Part shown: piece by piece, positions 6,916 through 17,870 of the stretch
How positions within the stretch are numbered: position 1 is the first letter of the stretch
Layout of the letters: every line of letters starts with the position of its first letter
Assembly: GCA_910585275.1 (NCBI GenBank)
Contig: CAJUCW010000001.1
Span: 186,001-250,000 of the forward strand
Origin: an uncultured Muribaculaceae bacterium
Lineage (GTDB): Bacteria; Bacteroidota; Bacteroidia; Bacteroidales; Muribaculaceae
DNA: 64,000 bases
Direction: 5' to 3'
Program-made: the position numbers and the translations under genes
Notes under the pieces: generated by a model
Seen by the model: the letters and a program-made list of their open reading frames with translations, nothing else
Database searches by the model: none
What the model was told of the DNA's origin: nothing

Positions 6916-9900
6916 CTATAACGGGGGATTTAAATCGATATCGGAAATAGCCTTAGACGCCTTACGGGGTTTCAGAGTTTCCGGTTTAAGGATGTTGGTT
7001 CGTGCGGCAGGACGGATAATAAAATTGAACTCATGGTCGGAAGCCAGTATTCTGTCATGCTCCAACGGGCCACCCTGCCCGCAACTCGCACCGCCAAGTC
7101 CGGTGACTCCCATGTCAAGGTGGAGCACGTTTCTGTCGGTCGCAGAAAGTTTATGGGGATGGTCGGCGAGAAAGAGTTCCATTTCGGTATATGGAGAGAC
7201 GGAAAAAGACATCTTTCGAGGAGCAATCACCGTCATCCCTTTTTCTCCGTCGGTGAGCGACATCCATCTCACTTCCTCTCGGTTACCGTTGCTTTGAGGT
7301 CGCGTGTAGGGAGTCATCATCTTTTCGACGCTCGAAGAGTAACGACCTACAAACTGTCCGCTTTTACGGTCGTTATAGTTTTCCTCCGGACCTCTGCCAT
7401 AGTAAGCCACGTCTGAAAGCCCTTTCGGCACTTCCATCGAAAACCCAAGTCTCGGAAGAATCATCGAAGAGTCGTTAGACGTTACATTTCCACTGAATTC
7501 AAGCGATCCGTCGCCCCTGACGGTCCACGTCTGCAACGAAACAAACTTGAAATCGTCAGGACCGAAAGCCCGCGAACCGGTCTCGTCGATATAATAGGTG
7601 CCTTTGGCATTTCCGTTGCCACCGATCATTTTACCTCCGTTCGGTGCCTGCGACTCCACCATGAAAGTCAACCTCACCGCCCCCGAGGGATCCTCTTCGA
7701 TAATCTTCGACAGAACCCGATGTTGCAAATTATAAAGCCCCTTCTCAAACCATTTTTCCGCAATCCAGGCATCATTGTTGACGTATGCACGGAAAGCATC
7801 GAGACGAGGGCCACAGCCCGGATTGACCACATCCGCCCCGTCATATTCAAGCCTATGGAGCATCCCCTTCTCAATATCGAATTCCGCCACAAATCCCGGG
7901 GCTGCAACCGTGGCGATATTTCCGGAAACCGTATAGTCAGGCGTTGCCGATGAATTTACCTCAAGACTCCCCTGCCCTGCCTCACAAAACTTCACGGGAA
8001 GCTGTTCGGCCATCTGAACATATCCGGGTTGCGCCCAAGGTTTGTCGTCAACAAGACGGAATTCAATATTCAGGAAATACTCGCCGCCGGATGAAAGCGA
8101 CGAATAATCGAACGGCACATGGCATGTACACTTTTCCCTGGGACCAAGCGGCCGGCGAGACAACTCATCCAAAATCCCCTCCTTTATCACCACGCCGTCG
8201 CGAAGTAGCTTCCACACCACTTCATATCCCTCAAGGGGAGTGAAATAATTCTTATTGAAAACCTCTATTTTACCTTCACGAATATCAGCCGCCTTGACCG
8301 CCACGTTCTGATACACCTTTTTCACCTCATAATATTGAGGTTTGGGGGTCATGTCGCCGAAAAGGAGACCGTTCATCACAAACTGACCGTCAGTGGGGGC
8401 ATCACCGAAATCGCCCCCGAATGCGAGATAGCATTCCCCGGTGGCAGGGTCGTAATTATAGAGCGACTGGTCAATCCAATCCCAGATGGCCCCGCCCATG
8501 ATATGGTTCGTACCCTCTATAGCCTCCCAATAATCAGCAAGGTTCCCTACGGCGTTCCCCATGGAATGGGCATACTCCGATATGTGGAAAGGATATTTCA
8601 CATCGAGCGCACCTTCGGCAGCTTTCCTGACCCAAGCTATGGAGGGGTATTGGTTCGAACCGATATCGACAATGTCGTTGTTGCGCTCATACTGCACGGG
8701 GCGCGACGCGTCAAAACTCTTTATGGCATTATACGCGCTCACGAAATTCTTTCCGGGACCGGCCTCGTTTCCAAGCGACCATATCACCACTGCCGGACTG
8801 TTGACGGTGGAATGCACCATTTCCATATCCCTGGCCACGTGTGCCGCCTCCCATTCGTCAACATGCGAAAGCGACGCGTCGCCATAATAATATTCATGCG
8901 ACTCTATATTGGCTTCATCTTCAAGGTAGATGCCATATTTGTCGCAAAGGTAATACCAATACGGGGCATCGGGATAATGGCAGTTGCGCACATGGTTGAT
9001 GTTGGCGGCTTTCATCATCATGACGTCTTCCGTCATCGTGCCGCGGTCAACGGCATGGCCGAGCCAAGGGTTGGTTTCATGCCTATTGACCCCTTTGAAC
9101 TTAACCGGCTTACCGTTGAGCAACAGATAGCGCCCTTTCCTTCCGAATTCATCCTTATCGGCCTCAACATCCGCAATCTCCACTTTGCGGAACCCGGTAT
9201 AAACCGACACCGTTTCAAGCACCCTCCCTTTGCCGTCAAGAAGTTTTCCAACGAGGGTGTAACGCCACGGCTCTTCGGCACTCCACTTATTCGGATTCCG
9301 GACTTTCAAAACAACCGACACGTCGCCTTCGCTTCCCGAAGGAATGTCAATGACAGCAGACCGCACATTTCCATCCGTGACAGCCTCGTTACGGTCGTCA
9401 TAGAGAGGATTGGAATACAAAGAATACTCCATACGGCATCCTTTCATGTTTTTACCGGAAAGATTACGTATGGATGCTTTTATTCTAAGTTCACCGTCAT
9501 TGTAATCGTTGACAAGGTCGGGCACGACTACAAGGTCGCGCACTTCTACGGGTGATGCCGATGTAAGATAAACGGAACGGAAAATCCCCGGCAGCCTGAA
9601 CATATCCTGCGCCTCAAGAAACGAACCGTCGCTGTTGCGATAAACCTCCACGGCAACCGTGTTTTCCCCTTTTCTTTTTATATAAGGCGTGATATCGAAT
9701 CTGGCGGCGTTACGTGAATTTTTGCTGAACCCACATATTTTCCGTTGACCCATAAATAGAAGAAAGAATCCACGCCATCAAAATTCAGATAAACCGCCCG
9801 ACCTTTCCAATCGGCAGGGACGTTGAACGAGCGCCGGTAGGAACCCACCTCGTTCCTGTCTTTGAAAGTGGCCCAGTCCTCGGGCGGGGTACGCATCACG

Positions 9901-10364
9901 CCACCCCGCCAATCGTCGGGTTTCACCTGATGCCGGAATATCACCTTTTGGTTCACATATATAGGTTTGCCGTATTTAAGGGAACCGTCCTTTTGCAGTC
10001 CGGCCAAGTTCCAGTTTGACGGCACCCTTATATTGTCCCATCCCGACACATCATAATCCGGTTTGTAGAAACCTATCGGTCTTTCGGAAGGATTCCCGAC
10101 CCAATGGAATTTCCAATCGCCGTCGAGGCTCTTCCAATAGCGGCTGTATTCGGGAAGCACCTTACGCGCCGATTCCTCGTCGGCGAAAGTAAAAAAACAT
10201 GCCCTCGGCTGCTCCTTATTGTATGCCAAGGAATCGGGGCACTCCCATTCATGCCCTCCCGGAGCCTTGTCTTCGCCGTAAAAAAAGCCACTCAGTCCAT
10301 CCGCCCTGCAAGGCATCAGAGCCAGGGCTAACAAAAAGGCCGATATCATCCGGTTTCTCATCAT
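6916..10364 (-). pseudogene. Beta-galactosidase (glycoside hydrolase family 2), single frameshift
   Basis: Two overlapping frames together form one GH2 protein of about 1149 residues. The first frame (10364 to about 9733) has a signal peptide (MISAFLLALALMPCRA) and the sugar-binding domain up to LWVNGKYVG. The second frame continues with FSKNSRNAARFDITPYI and runs to 6916. The break lies in a G run at about 9731-9734 (GTGGGTTCAGC), where one extra G would restore the frame. Both catalytic motifs are in the second part: WSLGNEAGPG (acid/base Glu) and HISEYAHSMGN (nucleophile Glu). The enzyme would hydrolyse terminal beta-galactosides in the periplasm. The frameshift may be real, a phase-variable state or a sequencing error. 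Confidence 0.85.
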
Positions 10365-10391
10365 ATTTCAAGGTTAGTTTTGAAGATATGA

Positions 10392-10399
10392 CAAATATA
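10392..10399 (-). promoter_or_regulatory. Bacteroidota -7 element upstream of beta-galactosidase
   Basis: On the minus strand the sequence is TATATTTG, matching TAnnTTTG, 27 bp before the beta-galactosidase ATG. A TTGG lies about 16 bp further upstream, but no ideal -33 TTTG is present. It implies that the galactosidase has its own promoter separate from the lactate operon. Confidence 0.5.
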
Positions 10400-10481
10400 C
10401 TACATTTTTTTGAAACCAATGGCTAAAATGCGGAATTTCGGCAAGAAAAAGCTGTCGGCATGGGATAATTAAAGAGCCGCG

Positions 10482-12059
10482 TCAGCTGCCGAGCCAGACT
10501 ATGATGCCGCAGATGAAGATATAGCCGACGGCGTATGGGATGGCCTTGCGCAGAATGGCGTCGTCTTGCCCTTTCATGTCGCAAGCCGCCGTAGCAATGG
10601 CTATGCTCTGCGGTGAAATCATCTTGCCGCCCGTTGCCCCGGCGGTGTTTGAAGCCGCCAGCCAGTCTGACTCCGAGCCGGTGAAACCACAAAAAGATGT
10701 CTGCCCGTTCATGCCCAACTGATGCGCCACATTCGCCTGGAGTTTGCCGAAAAGGATATTTGACGACGTGTCGCTGCCGGTTACAAACGTGCCGATGGCT
10801 CCGATCAACGGCGCAAAGAATGGATAGAACGAACCCGAAACCGCCACCAGTCCGGCCGCCAACGCCGCAATCATTCCGCTATGGTTCATAACCGAAGCAA
10901 GGGCTATAAGTGAGATGATGGTCACCGTGGTGAAACGAAGATTGACCACGGTCTTTGCCATTACCACCGTAAGCTGCCTCATGCCAAGGCCCTGTATCAG
11001 GCCGCCGGCTACACTACCAATGAATAGCATAAGCCCCGCATTGCTTATCCACCCGAATTTAAACGTGGTCCCGACAGTAGGAATCGGGAAGGAAGTGACT
11101 AAATGATTTTTCAAGAAACTCTCTATCGGAGGACAGAGGGCGCCTCCCGCCAAAATAAGCACCAAAATGAAGATATATACACTCCATGCCCGCAAGGTTT
11201 CACCAAGTGTATATTTTTTCGTAGCAACGTTCTTCTTTCCTGGCAGGAAAATCTTTGCATAGATTATAATTGCCAGAATCGCTGCTATCGACCCTATGAT
11301 TGCAGGGGTCTCCGCACCGAGGAATGTGGCGCATACAAGCTGAACGGCGAGCGAAACGCCACCAACCCACAAAGCCAGACAAACATTCTTGCCCCACGCT
11401 TTGGAATCGGTGAGCATCAAAATCACAAACGGAATAAGAATAAACAGCGGGGCAAGCTGCAGAATGGCAAACGTGGAAACCTCGCAGACAGTAGTCGCAG
11501 ACACTCCTCCCGTAGAAATCTCGTTGCAAAGCGTTGTCACAGGCACCCCGACCGCCCCGAAACCGGTTGCAACAGTGTTGCCGAGCAATGCCACCAAAGC
11601 CGAGAACATAGGCTTGAACCCAAGACCGATAAGGATGGCGGCAGGAATCGCCACCGCCGTCCCGAACCCCGCCATACCTTCAAGCAGACCTCCGAACCCC
11701 CACACCATCATCAGCACAAGCACCCCTTTGTCGTCGGTAAATGAAGTGAACTGGCTTTTTATCGTCTCTATGGCTTTCGATTCCACAAGCACATTGTAGC
11801 TGTAAATAGCCATAAGGATAATGATAAGGATAGGGAAAACGGCCTTCAGTATTCCCTCCACCACGCTCCACCAAACAAGTGAATAAACCGAATCGCCGGC
11901 ATATTCCACAGGTATTATACCCATGGCTGGGGCGCCCCAGAGGGCGATGGCGGCAGTGACAATCAACGTGATTAAGGCACTCTTATAGCCCGACACCCTA
12001 AAGCCCAACATAAGCACGAAGAGCAGAACTATCGGGATGATGGATATGATGGCGTTCAT
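10482..12059 (-). CDS. lldP: L-lactate permease (LctP family)
   Basis: A 525-residue inner-membrane transporter with about 12-14 hydrophobic helices, of normal length for the lactate permease family (TC 2.A.14). It begins MNAIISIIPIVLLFVLMLGF and includes the conserved stretch FGGLLEGMAGFGTAVAIPAA (about 120) and TGSDTSSNILFGKLQ (about 430). It imports lactate, and often glycolate, with protons. It is the last gene of an operon with lutC, lutB and lutA (36 bp after lutC), which fits supplying substrate to the Lut lactate oxidase complex. Confidence 0.93.
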   Translation of the reverse strand: MNAIISIIPIVLLFVLMLGFRVSGYKSALITLIVTAAIALWGAPAMGIIPVEYAGDSVYSLVWWSVVEGILKAVFPILIIILMAIYSYNVLVESKAIETIKSQFTSFTDDKGVLVLMMVWGFGGLLEGMAGFGTAVAIPAAILIGLGFKPMFSALVALLGNTVATGFGAVGVPVTTLCNEISTGGVSATTVCEVSTFAILQLAPLFILIPFVILMLTDSKAWGKNVCLALWVGGVSLAVQLVCATFLGAETPAIIGSIAAILAIIIYAKIFLPGKKNVATKKYTLGETLRAWSVYIFILVLILAGGALCPPIESFLKNHLVTSFPIPTVGTTFKFGWISNAGLMLFIGSVAGGLIQGLGMRQLTVVMAKTVVNLRFTTVTIISLIALASVMNHSGMIAALAAGLVAVSGSFYPFFAPLIGAIGTFVTGSDTSSNILFGKLQANVAHQLGMNGQTSFCGFTGSESDWLAASNTAGATGGKMISPQSIAIATAACDMKGQDDAILRKAIPYAVGYIFICGIIVWLGS

Positions 12060-12095
12060 AGTCTGTAAAGGATAATTATCTATTTACGTAATATT

Positions 12096-12713
12096 CTAAC
12101 TTTTATCTTTGATAAGGATAAGGGTCATGCCCCGCGCCGCCTGCGCCCCTTTCACGAGCACCTGGGCGATGTCGGCGGTTTTCGATGGCCCGGCAATGAA
12201 GACTCCGTAACCGGATTCGCTGAAATCTTCATAGCCATATTCCTTTTCCGTAATCTTCTTGTAAGCCTCGTGCATGTTTCCCACGACATCCTTTGCCTGC
12301 ATAACCGCCACAAGGTTTTCCGAAATGAAGCATACGTCGCGTTCCTTCATGGTCTGGGGCACCCACACGCTTCCGTTTTCCGCCACGCCGAGAAAAGCCC
12401 TGACCACCCCCACGTCGGTATGGTTGAGAGCCTGCGCGCCGGCCACCTCGTCAGGATTGACGGTGGCTTTTTTTACGGCTTTCATATTGCTCGCTATAAC
12501 CATGGCATCGGGATAAATGGCACCGATGATACCGTCTATTTCGTCTTCGCTTTCTGCAAACGACACGTTGCAACCCACCGACTCCGCCTGGGCTACAAAC
12601 TTGAGCAGGACATCAGGATATTCCACTGGCTCGAGGTCGCCGAGCGACGGACGCTCATATCTTGTCTTTATCGATGACCGACAACTGTCTATTATATCTT
12701 TTCTTGTACTCAT
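12096..12713 (-). CDS. lutC: Lactate utilization protein C (LUD domain)
   Basis: A 205-residue protein of the LutC/YkgG family with one LUD domain. Motifs visible are DVGVVRAFLGVAENGSVWVP (about 105-125) and SGYGVFIAGPSKTADIAQVLVKGAQAARGM near the end. With LutA and LutB it forms the iron-sulphur L-lactate dehydrogenase complex that oxidises lactate to pyruvate in the cytoplasm. Its ATG overlaps the lutB stop (ATGA), indicating translational coupling. Confidence 0.9.
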   Translation of the reverse strand: MSTRKDIIDSCRSSIKTRYERPSLGDLEPVEYPDVLLKFVAQAESVGCNVSFAESEDEIDGIIGAIYPDAMVIASNMKAVKKATVNPDEVAGAQALNHTDVGVVRAFLGVAENGSVWVPQTMKERDVCFISENLVAVMQAKDVVGNMHEAYKKITEKEYGYEDFSESGYGVFIAGPSKTADIAQVLVKGAQAARGMTLILIKDKS

Positions 12714-14101
12714 TTCTCGGAATCTTTTTGTTCTTTCTTTATATATTCCTTAATTTGCTTATGGAAAGGCTTTTTGGGGAAAGTCATCATCTTGTGGCCG
12801 TAAGCCCATGGATTGACAGCCGAATCTTTTAGGAAACTGGGCACCATGTTCAAAAGATATGCTTTGGAACTCAACGAATTATAGAGCGACGTATTGGTGA
12901 GCACCTTTTCCATCCCCTGACATATCATCTTCTTTTCAGGATTGGCGCATCCGATTTCATCGAGCGTCTGGCGCCACAGATAAATCTGGTCGCCGAGATT
13001 CACTTTCACCGGGCAAGTACACTGGCAGCTCAGGCACAATGTGCATGCACTGACATTGCCGGAATATTTCCGTGGGTCGCGCAACATGCCTAAGTTAATT
13101 CCGAGAGGGCCCGGAATGAAATAGCTATATGAATACCCTCCGCTCCAACGATAGACGGGACACGTGTTCATGCACGACCCGCATCTTATACATTTAAGAG
13201 TTTCCCAATGAAGGGGGTCGCCGAGCCATTTGCTTCTTCCGTTATCGACAATGACGAAATGCAGTTCTTCGCCGCCGGGACGTTTTTTACGAAAATGACT
13301 CGTATATACGGTTGACGGTTGTCCTGTGGCCGACCGTGCGAGGAGGCGCACAAACACCGACAGGGCCTCATAGTCAGGCACAATTTTCTCCAAACCGATG
13401 ACCGAAATCTGAAGTTTTGGCACGGATGTTGACATATCGGCGTTCCCCTCGTTGGTGCAGACCACAATGTCGCCCGTTTCCGCCACTCCGAAATTGCCCC
13501 CGGTCATTCCCGCCTGCGCCGTGAGGAACTCGTCGCGAAGGCTCAACCTGGCCTCGTATGTAAGATAAGTGGGGTCATGGTTCCCTTTTTCAGTGTTGAG
13601 TTTTTCTTCAAAAAGCTCGCCCACGTCATGATGGCTCAGATGGGTGGCGGGCATCACGATATGGCTCGGACGCTGGCCGCCCAGCTGAAGAATCCGTTCG
13701 CCGAGGTCGGTTTCGACCACCTCTATTCCACGCTCCTCAAGATAAGGGTTCATCTCACACTCCTCGGTGAGCATGGACTTTGACTTTACCATCTTTTTTA
13801 CATCATGATCCTTCAGGATGCCATATACAATCTCATTGAATTCCCGGGCATCCTTCGCCCAATGCACTATTACCCCGTTTTTTTCGGCGGCATCGGCGAA
13901 TTTTTCCAAATACACATCGATATTCGTAAGGGTATGGCGTTTGATTTCAGAGGCTTTCTCCCGAAGCCTTTCCCATTCCGGAAGGTCATGTGCCATACCG
14001 TCGCGTTTCACGCGCACTCCCCAGAATGTCTGGTCATGCCAATCGGCATACTCCCGGTTTTCCAAAAATTTTTTTGCTGCCTTGCTATGTGATGTGCTCA
14101 T
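12710..14101 (-). CDS. lutB: Lactate utilization protein B (iron-sulphur, LUD domain)
   Basis: About 463 residues, with an N-terminal LUD domain and a C-terminal ferredoxin-like part carrying two 4Fe-4S motifs: CIRCGSCMNTCPVY (about 332) and CTLCLSCQCTCPVKVN (about 384). The chosen start (MSTSHSKAAKKF) overlaps the lutA stop in an ATGA arrangement. A longer in-frame extension upstream to 14194 lies inside lutA and looks spurious. It is the electron-transferring subunit of the LutABC lactate oxidation complex. Confidence 0.92.
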   Translation of the reverse strand: MSTSHSKAAKKFLENREYADWHDQTFWGVRVKRDGMAHDLPEWERLREKASEIKRHTLTNIDVYLEKFADAAEKNGVIVHWAKDAREFNEIVYGILKDHDVKKMVKSKSMLTEECEMNPYLEERGIEVVETDLGERILQLGGQRPSHIVMPATHLSHHDVGELFEEKLNTEKGNHDPTYLTYEARLSLRDEFLTAQAGMTGGNFGVAETGDIVVCTNEGNADMSTSVPKLQISVIGLEKIVPDYEALSVFVRLLARSATGQPSTVYTSHFRKKRPGGEELHFVIVDNGRSKWLGDPLHWETLKCIRCGSCMNTCPVYRWSGGYSYSYFIPGPLGINLGMLRDPRKYSGNVSACTLCLSCQCTCPVKVNLGDQIYLWRQTLDEIGCANPEKKMICQGMEKVLTNTSLYNSLSSKAYLLNMVPSFLKDSAVNPWAYGHKMMTFPKKPFHKQIKEYIKKEQKDSEK

Positions 14102-14847
14102 AATCCTGATGCTAAAATTTCGACTACGTGTTTGAACTCTATTCCGTCGGCGGCCTTCTCCTTTGCGGCCACACCGGCGATATGCATGAGACATGAACAG
14201 TCGGCGCCGGTGATATATTTCGCTCCGGTAGCTTTATGCCTTTCAAACTTTTTCCACCCCATCTGTTTGCTGACCGCCACTTCCTCTATGCTGAACATCC
14301 CGCCGAACCCGCAACACTCGTCAGACCGTTCAGGCTCCACAACCTCTATCCCCTCTACGAGTCTAAGCAAATCTTTTATTTTGTTGAATTTAGGCTCAAC
14401 TATCTCAGACGAGGAAGAGAGTCCGAGCTCCCTTACTCCGTGGCACGAATTGTGCAGACTGACCTTGTGAGGAAATTTCCCGAGAGGTTTATCCACTTTC
14501 ACTACATCGTGAAGAAATTCCACCATGTCCATCGTGTTGGAAGCTATATGGCACCGATGACTGTCTTCTTTCAAGAGTCCGGGATAATTTATACGTATAA
14601 AAGCCGTGCATGACACCGAAGGCGCCACTACATAGTCATAACCCTCAAACAAATCCTTATATTTCTTGGCCAGAGGCTCAGCCTCTTTCTGAAATCCGGC
14701 ATTCGCCATAGGTTGTCCGCAGCAGGTCTGCCCCTGCGGATACGTAACATCTATTCCAAGATGGCGCAGAAGCTTATAGCACGCCATTCCCACTTGTGGA
14801 TACACCACATCCACGTAACAGGGTATAAATAATCCTACCTTCATCAA
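14098..14847 (-). CDS. lutA: Lactate utilization protein A (CCG-type Fe-S oxidoreductase)
   Basis: A 249-residue protein with two cysteine-rich CCG domains: QTCCGQPMANAG (about 61) and DECCGFGGMFS (about 183), usual for LutA/GlpC-like heterodisulfide-reductase-type subunits. It is the first gene of the lutABC-permease operon. The upstream minus-strand sequence has a weak TATATTTA element about 15 bp before the start, one base off the Bacteroidota -7 consensus. It works with LutB and LutC in oxidation of L-lactate to pyruvate. Confidence 0.92.
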   Translation of the reverse strand: MMKVGLFIPCYVDVVYPQVGMACYKLLRHLGIDVTYPQGQTCCGQPMANAGFQKEAEPLAKKYKDLFEGYDYVVAPSVSCTAFIRINYPGLLKEDSHRCHIASNTMDMVEFLHDVVKVDKPLGKFPHKVSLHNSCHGVRELGLSSSSEIVEPKFNKIKDLLRLVEGIEVVEPERSDECCGFGGMFSIEEVAVSKQMGWKKFERHKATGAKYITGADCSCLMHIAGVAAKEKAADGIEFKHVVEILASGL

Positions 14848-15015
14848 AGCAAACGGTTAAGTGGTTTGTAAATATATCGGAACCGTCTTTTAACCTTGTC
14901 CCGATTTCCGTTGAACCGACAAAAACAGCCCAATAGTTTTAACAATAACAATTCCCGTTGCAATTAGTTTAAGCGTTGTCAATCAATTTTTACATTATGT
15001 AACATCAATTCATCC

Positions 15016-16479
15016 TCATCTTTTCCAGAAAGAAGGGAGCAGAAGCACCATAAACGTAAATAATTCAAGACGCCCGACAAGCATACTAATAGAAAGAAGC
15101 CATTTCACCATACCGGGCAAACATGCGTAAGAACCATCCACACCGGTCACTCCGTATCCCAATCCGTTGCAACCTATACACGAACTGACCATAAACAATG
15201 AATCGGTGAACCGGAACCCCCAAAAAGTAATAACGGCCGTGGAGAGAAACACAATCAAAAGATATAACGTGACAAAAGCAGACACTCGCGATATCAACCG
15301 GTTTCTCAAGAAACTTCCATTAAGATTTACCACATACGTACGCTTGGGATAAATTGATTTTTTAATTTCATTCATAAGATTCCGACCCATCACTATCAGG
15401 CGGTCGATTTTGATGCCCCCTGCCGTGGAGCCAGCACATGACCCGCACAACATCAACGCTATTGTCATCAACAACGAAAACGGTCCCCACCCTTCAGCTT
15501 GCGAAATTGAAAAACCCGTGGACGTGATTGCCGACACCACATGAAACAATGGTAAAAAAAGACAATTCCCGATGTCAACACCTACGCCTTGAATCAATAA
15601 AGAAGCCACAAGCAAAAGGAAAGAACACAAGATGACACCTGCAAAAATACGTGTCACCTCGTTGCCGGTGACCTCCCTTATCCCTTTCTTCCAACACGCA
15701 TAAAGCACCATAAAATTGACTCCGCCTATTCCCATAACGAGTATGAGCACGCCATATACATAATTCGAATGCCAGAAAGATATCCCGTCGTTGCGGGTGG
15801 AAAAACCTCCCGTAGCAATGGCAGTAAACGACTGGCATATGCTGTCGAACAAGTTCATCGGGCCGAGCCACAACAATATTATCGACAAAAAAGTCACACC
15901 CACGTATATTCCCCACAACGACAACGCCGTCTGTCGGATGCGGGGATGAAGCCTGTCGTGAGTGATGCCTGAAGTTTCGGCATTAAACATCGAAATCCCG
16001 GAAGATTTGTTGAGTTCGGGCAACACCGCAAGCAAAAACAGTATTATTCCCAAGCCTCCTATCCATTGTGTCAAGGCGCGCCAGAAAAGAATGCCGTGCG
16101 ATTGCTCCTCCACATCGACGATTGCACTGACACCGGTTGTCGTGAATCCGGAAATCGTTTCGAACATAGCATCGGTGAATCCCAAAGGGCGACTACATAA
16201 CATGAACGGAACCATACCGAAAACGCCATAGACCACCCAAATCAAAGCCGTGATTACAAACCCTTCACGCGTTTTTACAACCGTAGCCGACCGGCGTGTG
16301 AAAAACACCGCAGTGGCTCCCATGCAAAGCGAAATTACGGACGAAATCGCAAAAGCAGACCAGTCTTCTTCTCCATACAACATACACACGACAAGGGGAA
16401 GAACCATCATAAGGCCCTCGGCAACCACAAGTTGCCCTAAAACCTTTACAATCGACTTTATGTTAAGCGTTGTAGCCAT
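15016..16479 (-). CDS. trkH: Trk-type potassium uptake channel subunit
   Basis: A 487-residue polytopic membrane protein of the TrkH/KtrB family. Selectivity-filter-like segments are FETISGFTTTGVSAI (about 130), QSFTAIATGGFSTRNDGI (about 215), VSAITSTGFSISQAEG (about 315) and SSCIGCNGLGYGVTG (about 440). It forms the K+ channel of the Trk uptake system. The start lies one base after the trkA stop, so the two are cotranscribed. The length is normal for TrkH. Confidence 0.95.
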   Translation of the reverse strand: MATTLNIKSIVKVLGQLVVAEGLMMVLPLVVCMLYGEEDWSAFAISSVISLCMGATAVFFTRRSATVVKTREGFVITALIWVVYGVFGMVPFMLCSRPLGFTDAMFETISGFTTTGVSAIVDVEEQSHGILFWRALTQWIGGLGIILFLLAVLPELNKSSGISMFNAETSGITHDRLHPRIRQTALSLWGIYVGVTFLSIILLWLGPMNLFDSICQSFTAIATGGFSTRNDGISFWHSNYVYGVLILVMGIGGVNFMVLYACWKKGIREVTGNEVTRIFAGVILCSFLLLVASLLIQGVGVDIGNCLFLPLFHVVSAITSTGFSISQAEGWGPFSLLMTIALMLCGSCAGSTAGGIKIDRLIVMGRNLMNEIKKSIYPKRTYVVNLNGSFLRNRLISRVSAFVTLYLLIVFLSTAVITFWGFRFTDSLFMVSSCIGCNGLGYGVTGVDGSYACLPGMVKWLLSISMLVGRLELFTFMVLLLPSFWKR

Positions 16480-16480
16480 A

Positions 16481-17815
16481 TCATTGGAACAATCGTTCTA
16501 CTTTGGGCAATGACCCGATTTGACAGAAAACAAGCACGTGGTCGCCGGGATCAATTCGGGTATGACCTTCCACAAGGAATCCTTTCCCGTCTCTTATCAG
16601 GCCGCCAATGGTGACTTCTTTAGGCAAATTGAGTTGCGAAACAGGTTTTGACACAATCTTGGAATCCGGATGTGCAACAAGTTTTATTATTTCCGCATTG
16701 TCAAGAAGCATGCATTGCGCTCCATTAAAGTTTGTCTCTACAAGTGTGTTGAGAATTTTGCCTACGTTCAATAGTTTTTTATTGACTATCTTGTCGATCG
16801 ACAGGCTCTCCGCTTCGGGAATATACTGTAATTCCTCTATTCTCGCAAGCGTACGCGACACGCCATGCTCACGGGCCACCATACAGGAAACTATATTTTT
16901 TTCAGGGCTCCCGGTGAGGGCCAGAAACATATCGCAACTTCCGATACCCTCTTCCTTCAATGTAGCCACGTCGCTTGCCCTGGTGTTGACCACAGTCACA
17001 TCCCCGAATTTAGAAGCTATGTAACGGCAACGCATAACGTCAGAATCAATGACTACGATGTCGTAATCGCCGTGCACTTCGGAAAGAAGATTTTCCGTAA
17101 CGCGTCCCCCTCCCGTTATCATTATCTTTCGCACCTTCTTTTCCACTCCTCCGCAAATCTCACGCAGATGCGCCACATCTTCCGGCAAAACTGAAAAATA
17201 TAAAATATCACCCTCTTTTATTTCGGTGTCACCACGGGGAATCACAATATGGTCCATTCGCCTCAACGCCGAAACGTGAAAAAAACGCGGACTTGAAGCC
17301 ACATCCTTCAACTGCTTACCTGTCAGTAAAGAATCGTGTCCCATCCTTACCCCAACCACCATCAATTCTCCGTTGTGGATATCAACCCATTCCATGACCC
17401 AATTATGTCGGATAAAGTTCACAATCTCTTTGGCAGCAAGCCCTTCAGGATAAATCAGTGAATCGACGCCGTTACGACGTATCATCTCCCTTACCTCCGG
17501 CTCAAGAAATGCCGTATTGTCAATTCGCGCAACACATCTTTTAGCACCGCAGCTTTTTGAAATTTCGGCCGACACGATATTCAGATTCTCGTCATTCATG
17601 ACTGCTACAAACAAATCGGCATAATCCACCCCGCATTGCTTCAAGTCGGAAACAGACACGGCACTACCCGAAAAAGTAATAAGATTGCAGGTCGCCTCAA
17701 GCTCCGCAAGGCGTTCGCTGTCGGAACCCAGCAACACTATATCCTGATTCTCTATCGACAATGTATTGGCAAGGTGTGTCGCCGTATCGCCGTCTCCCGC
17801 AATTATGATTCTCAT
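16481..17815 (-). CDS. trkA: Trk potassium uptake regulatory subunit (two RCK domains)
   Basis: A 444-residue cytoplasmic protein with two RCK_N/RCK_C pairs. The nucleotide-binding loops read IIAGDGDTATHLA at residue 3 and MITGGGRVTENLL at about 230. The first loop departs somewhat from the usual GxGxxG pattern (GDGDTA). TrkA binds NAD(H) and nucleotides and gates TrkH. It is the first gene of the trkA-trkH pair. Confidence 0.94.
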   Translation of the reverse strand: MRIIIAGDGDTATHLANTLSIENQDIVLLGSDSERLAELEATCNLITFSGSAVSVSDLKQCGVDYADLFVAVMNDENLNIVSAEISKSCGAKRCVARIDNTAFLEPEVREMIRRNGVDSLIYPEGLAAKEIVNFIRHNWVMEWVDIHNGELMVVGVRMGHDSLLTGKQLKDVASSPRFFHVSALRRMDHIVIPRGDTEIKEGDILYFSVLPEDVAHLREICGGVEKKVRKIMITGGGRVTENLLSEVHGDYDIVVIDSDVMRCRYIASKFGDVTVVNTRASDVATLKEEGIGSCDMFLALTGSPEKNIVSCMVAREHGVSRTLARIEELQYIPEAESLSIDKIVNKKLLNVGKILNTLVETNFNGAQCMLLDNAEIIKLVAHPDSKIVSKPVSQLNLPKEVTIGGLIRDGKGFLVEGHTRIDPGDHVLVFCQIGSLPKVERLFQ

Positions 17816-17870
17816 TTTTCAACAAATCTTTTTTGAATTGCATCTTAAAAGCAACAAGCATATACTGAAG

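Noticed and set aside
9678..9753. Separate start of a second beta-galactosidase gene inside the overlap
   Set aside because: The apparent Met start (MGQRKICG) is only the other phase of VNGKYVG; homology runs across the break, so this is one frameshifted gene.
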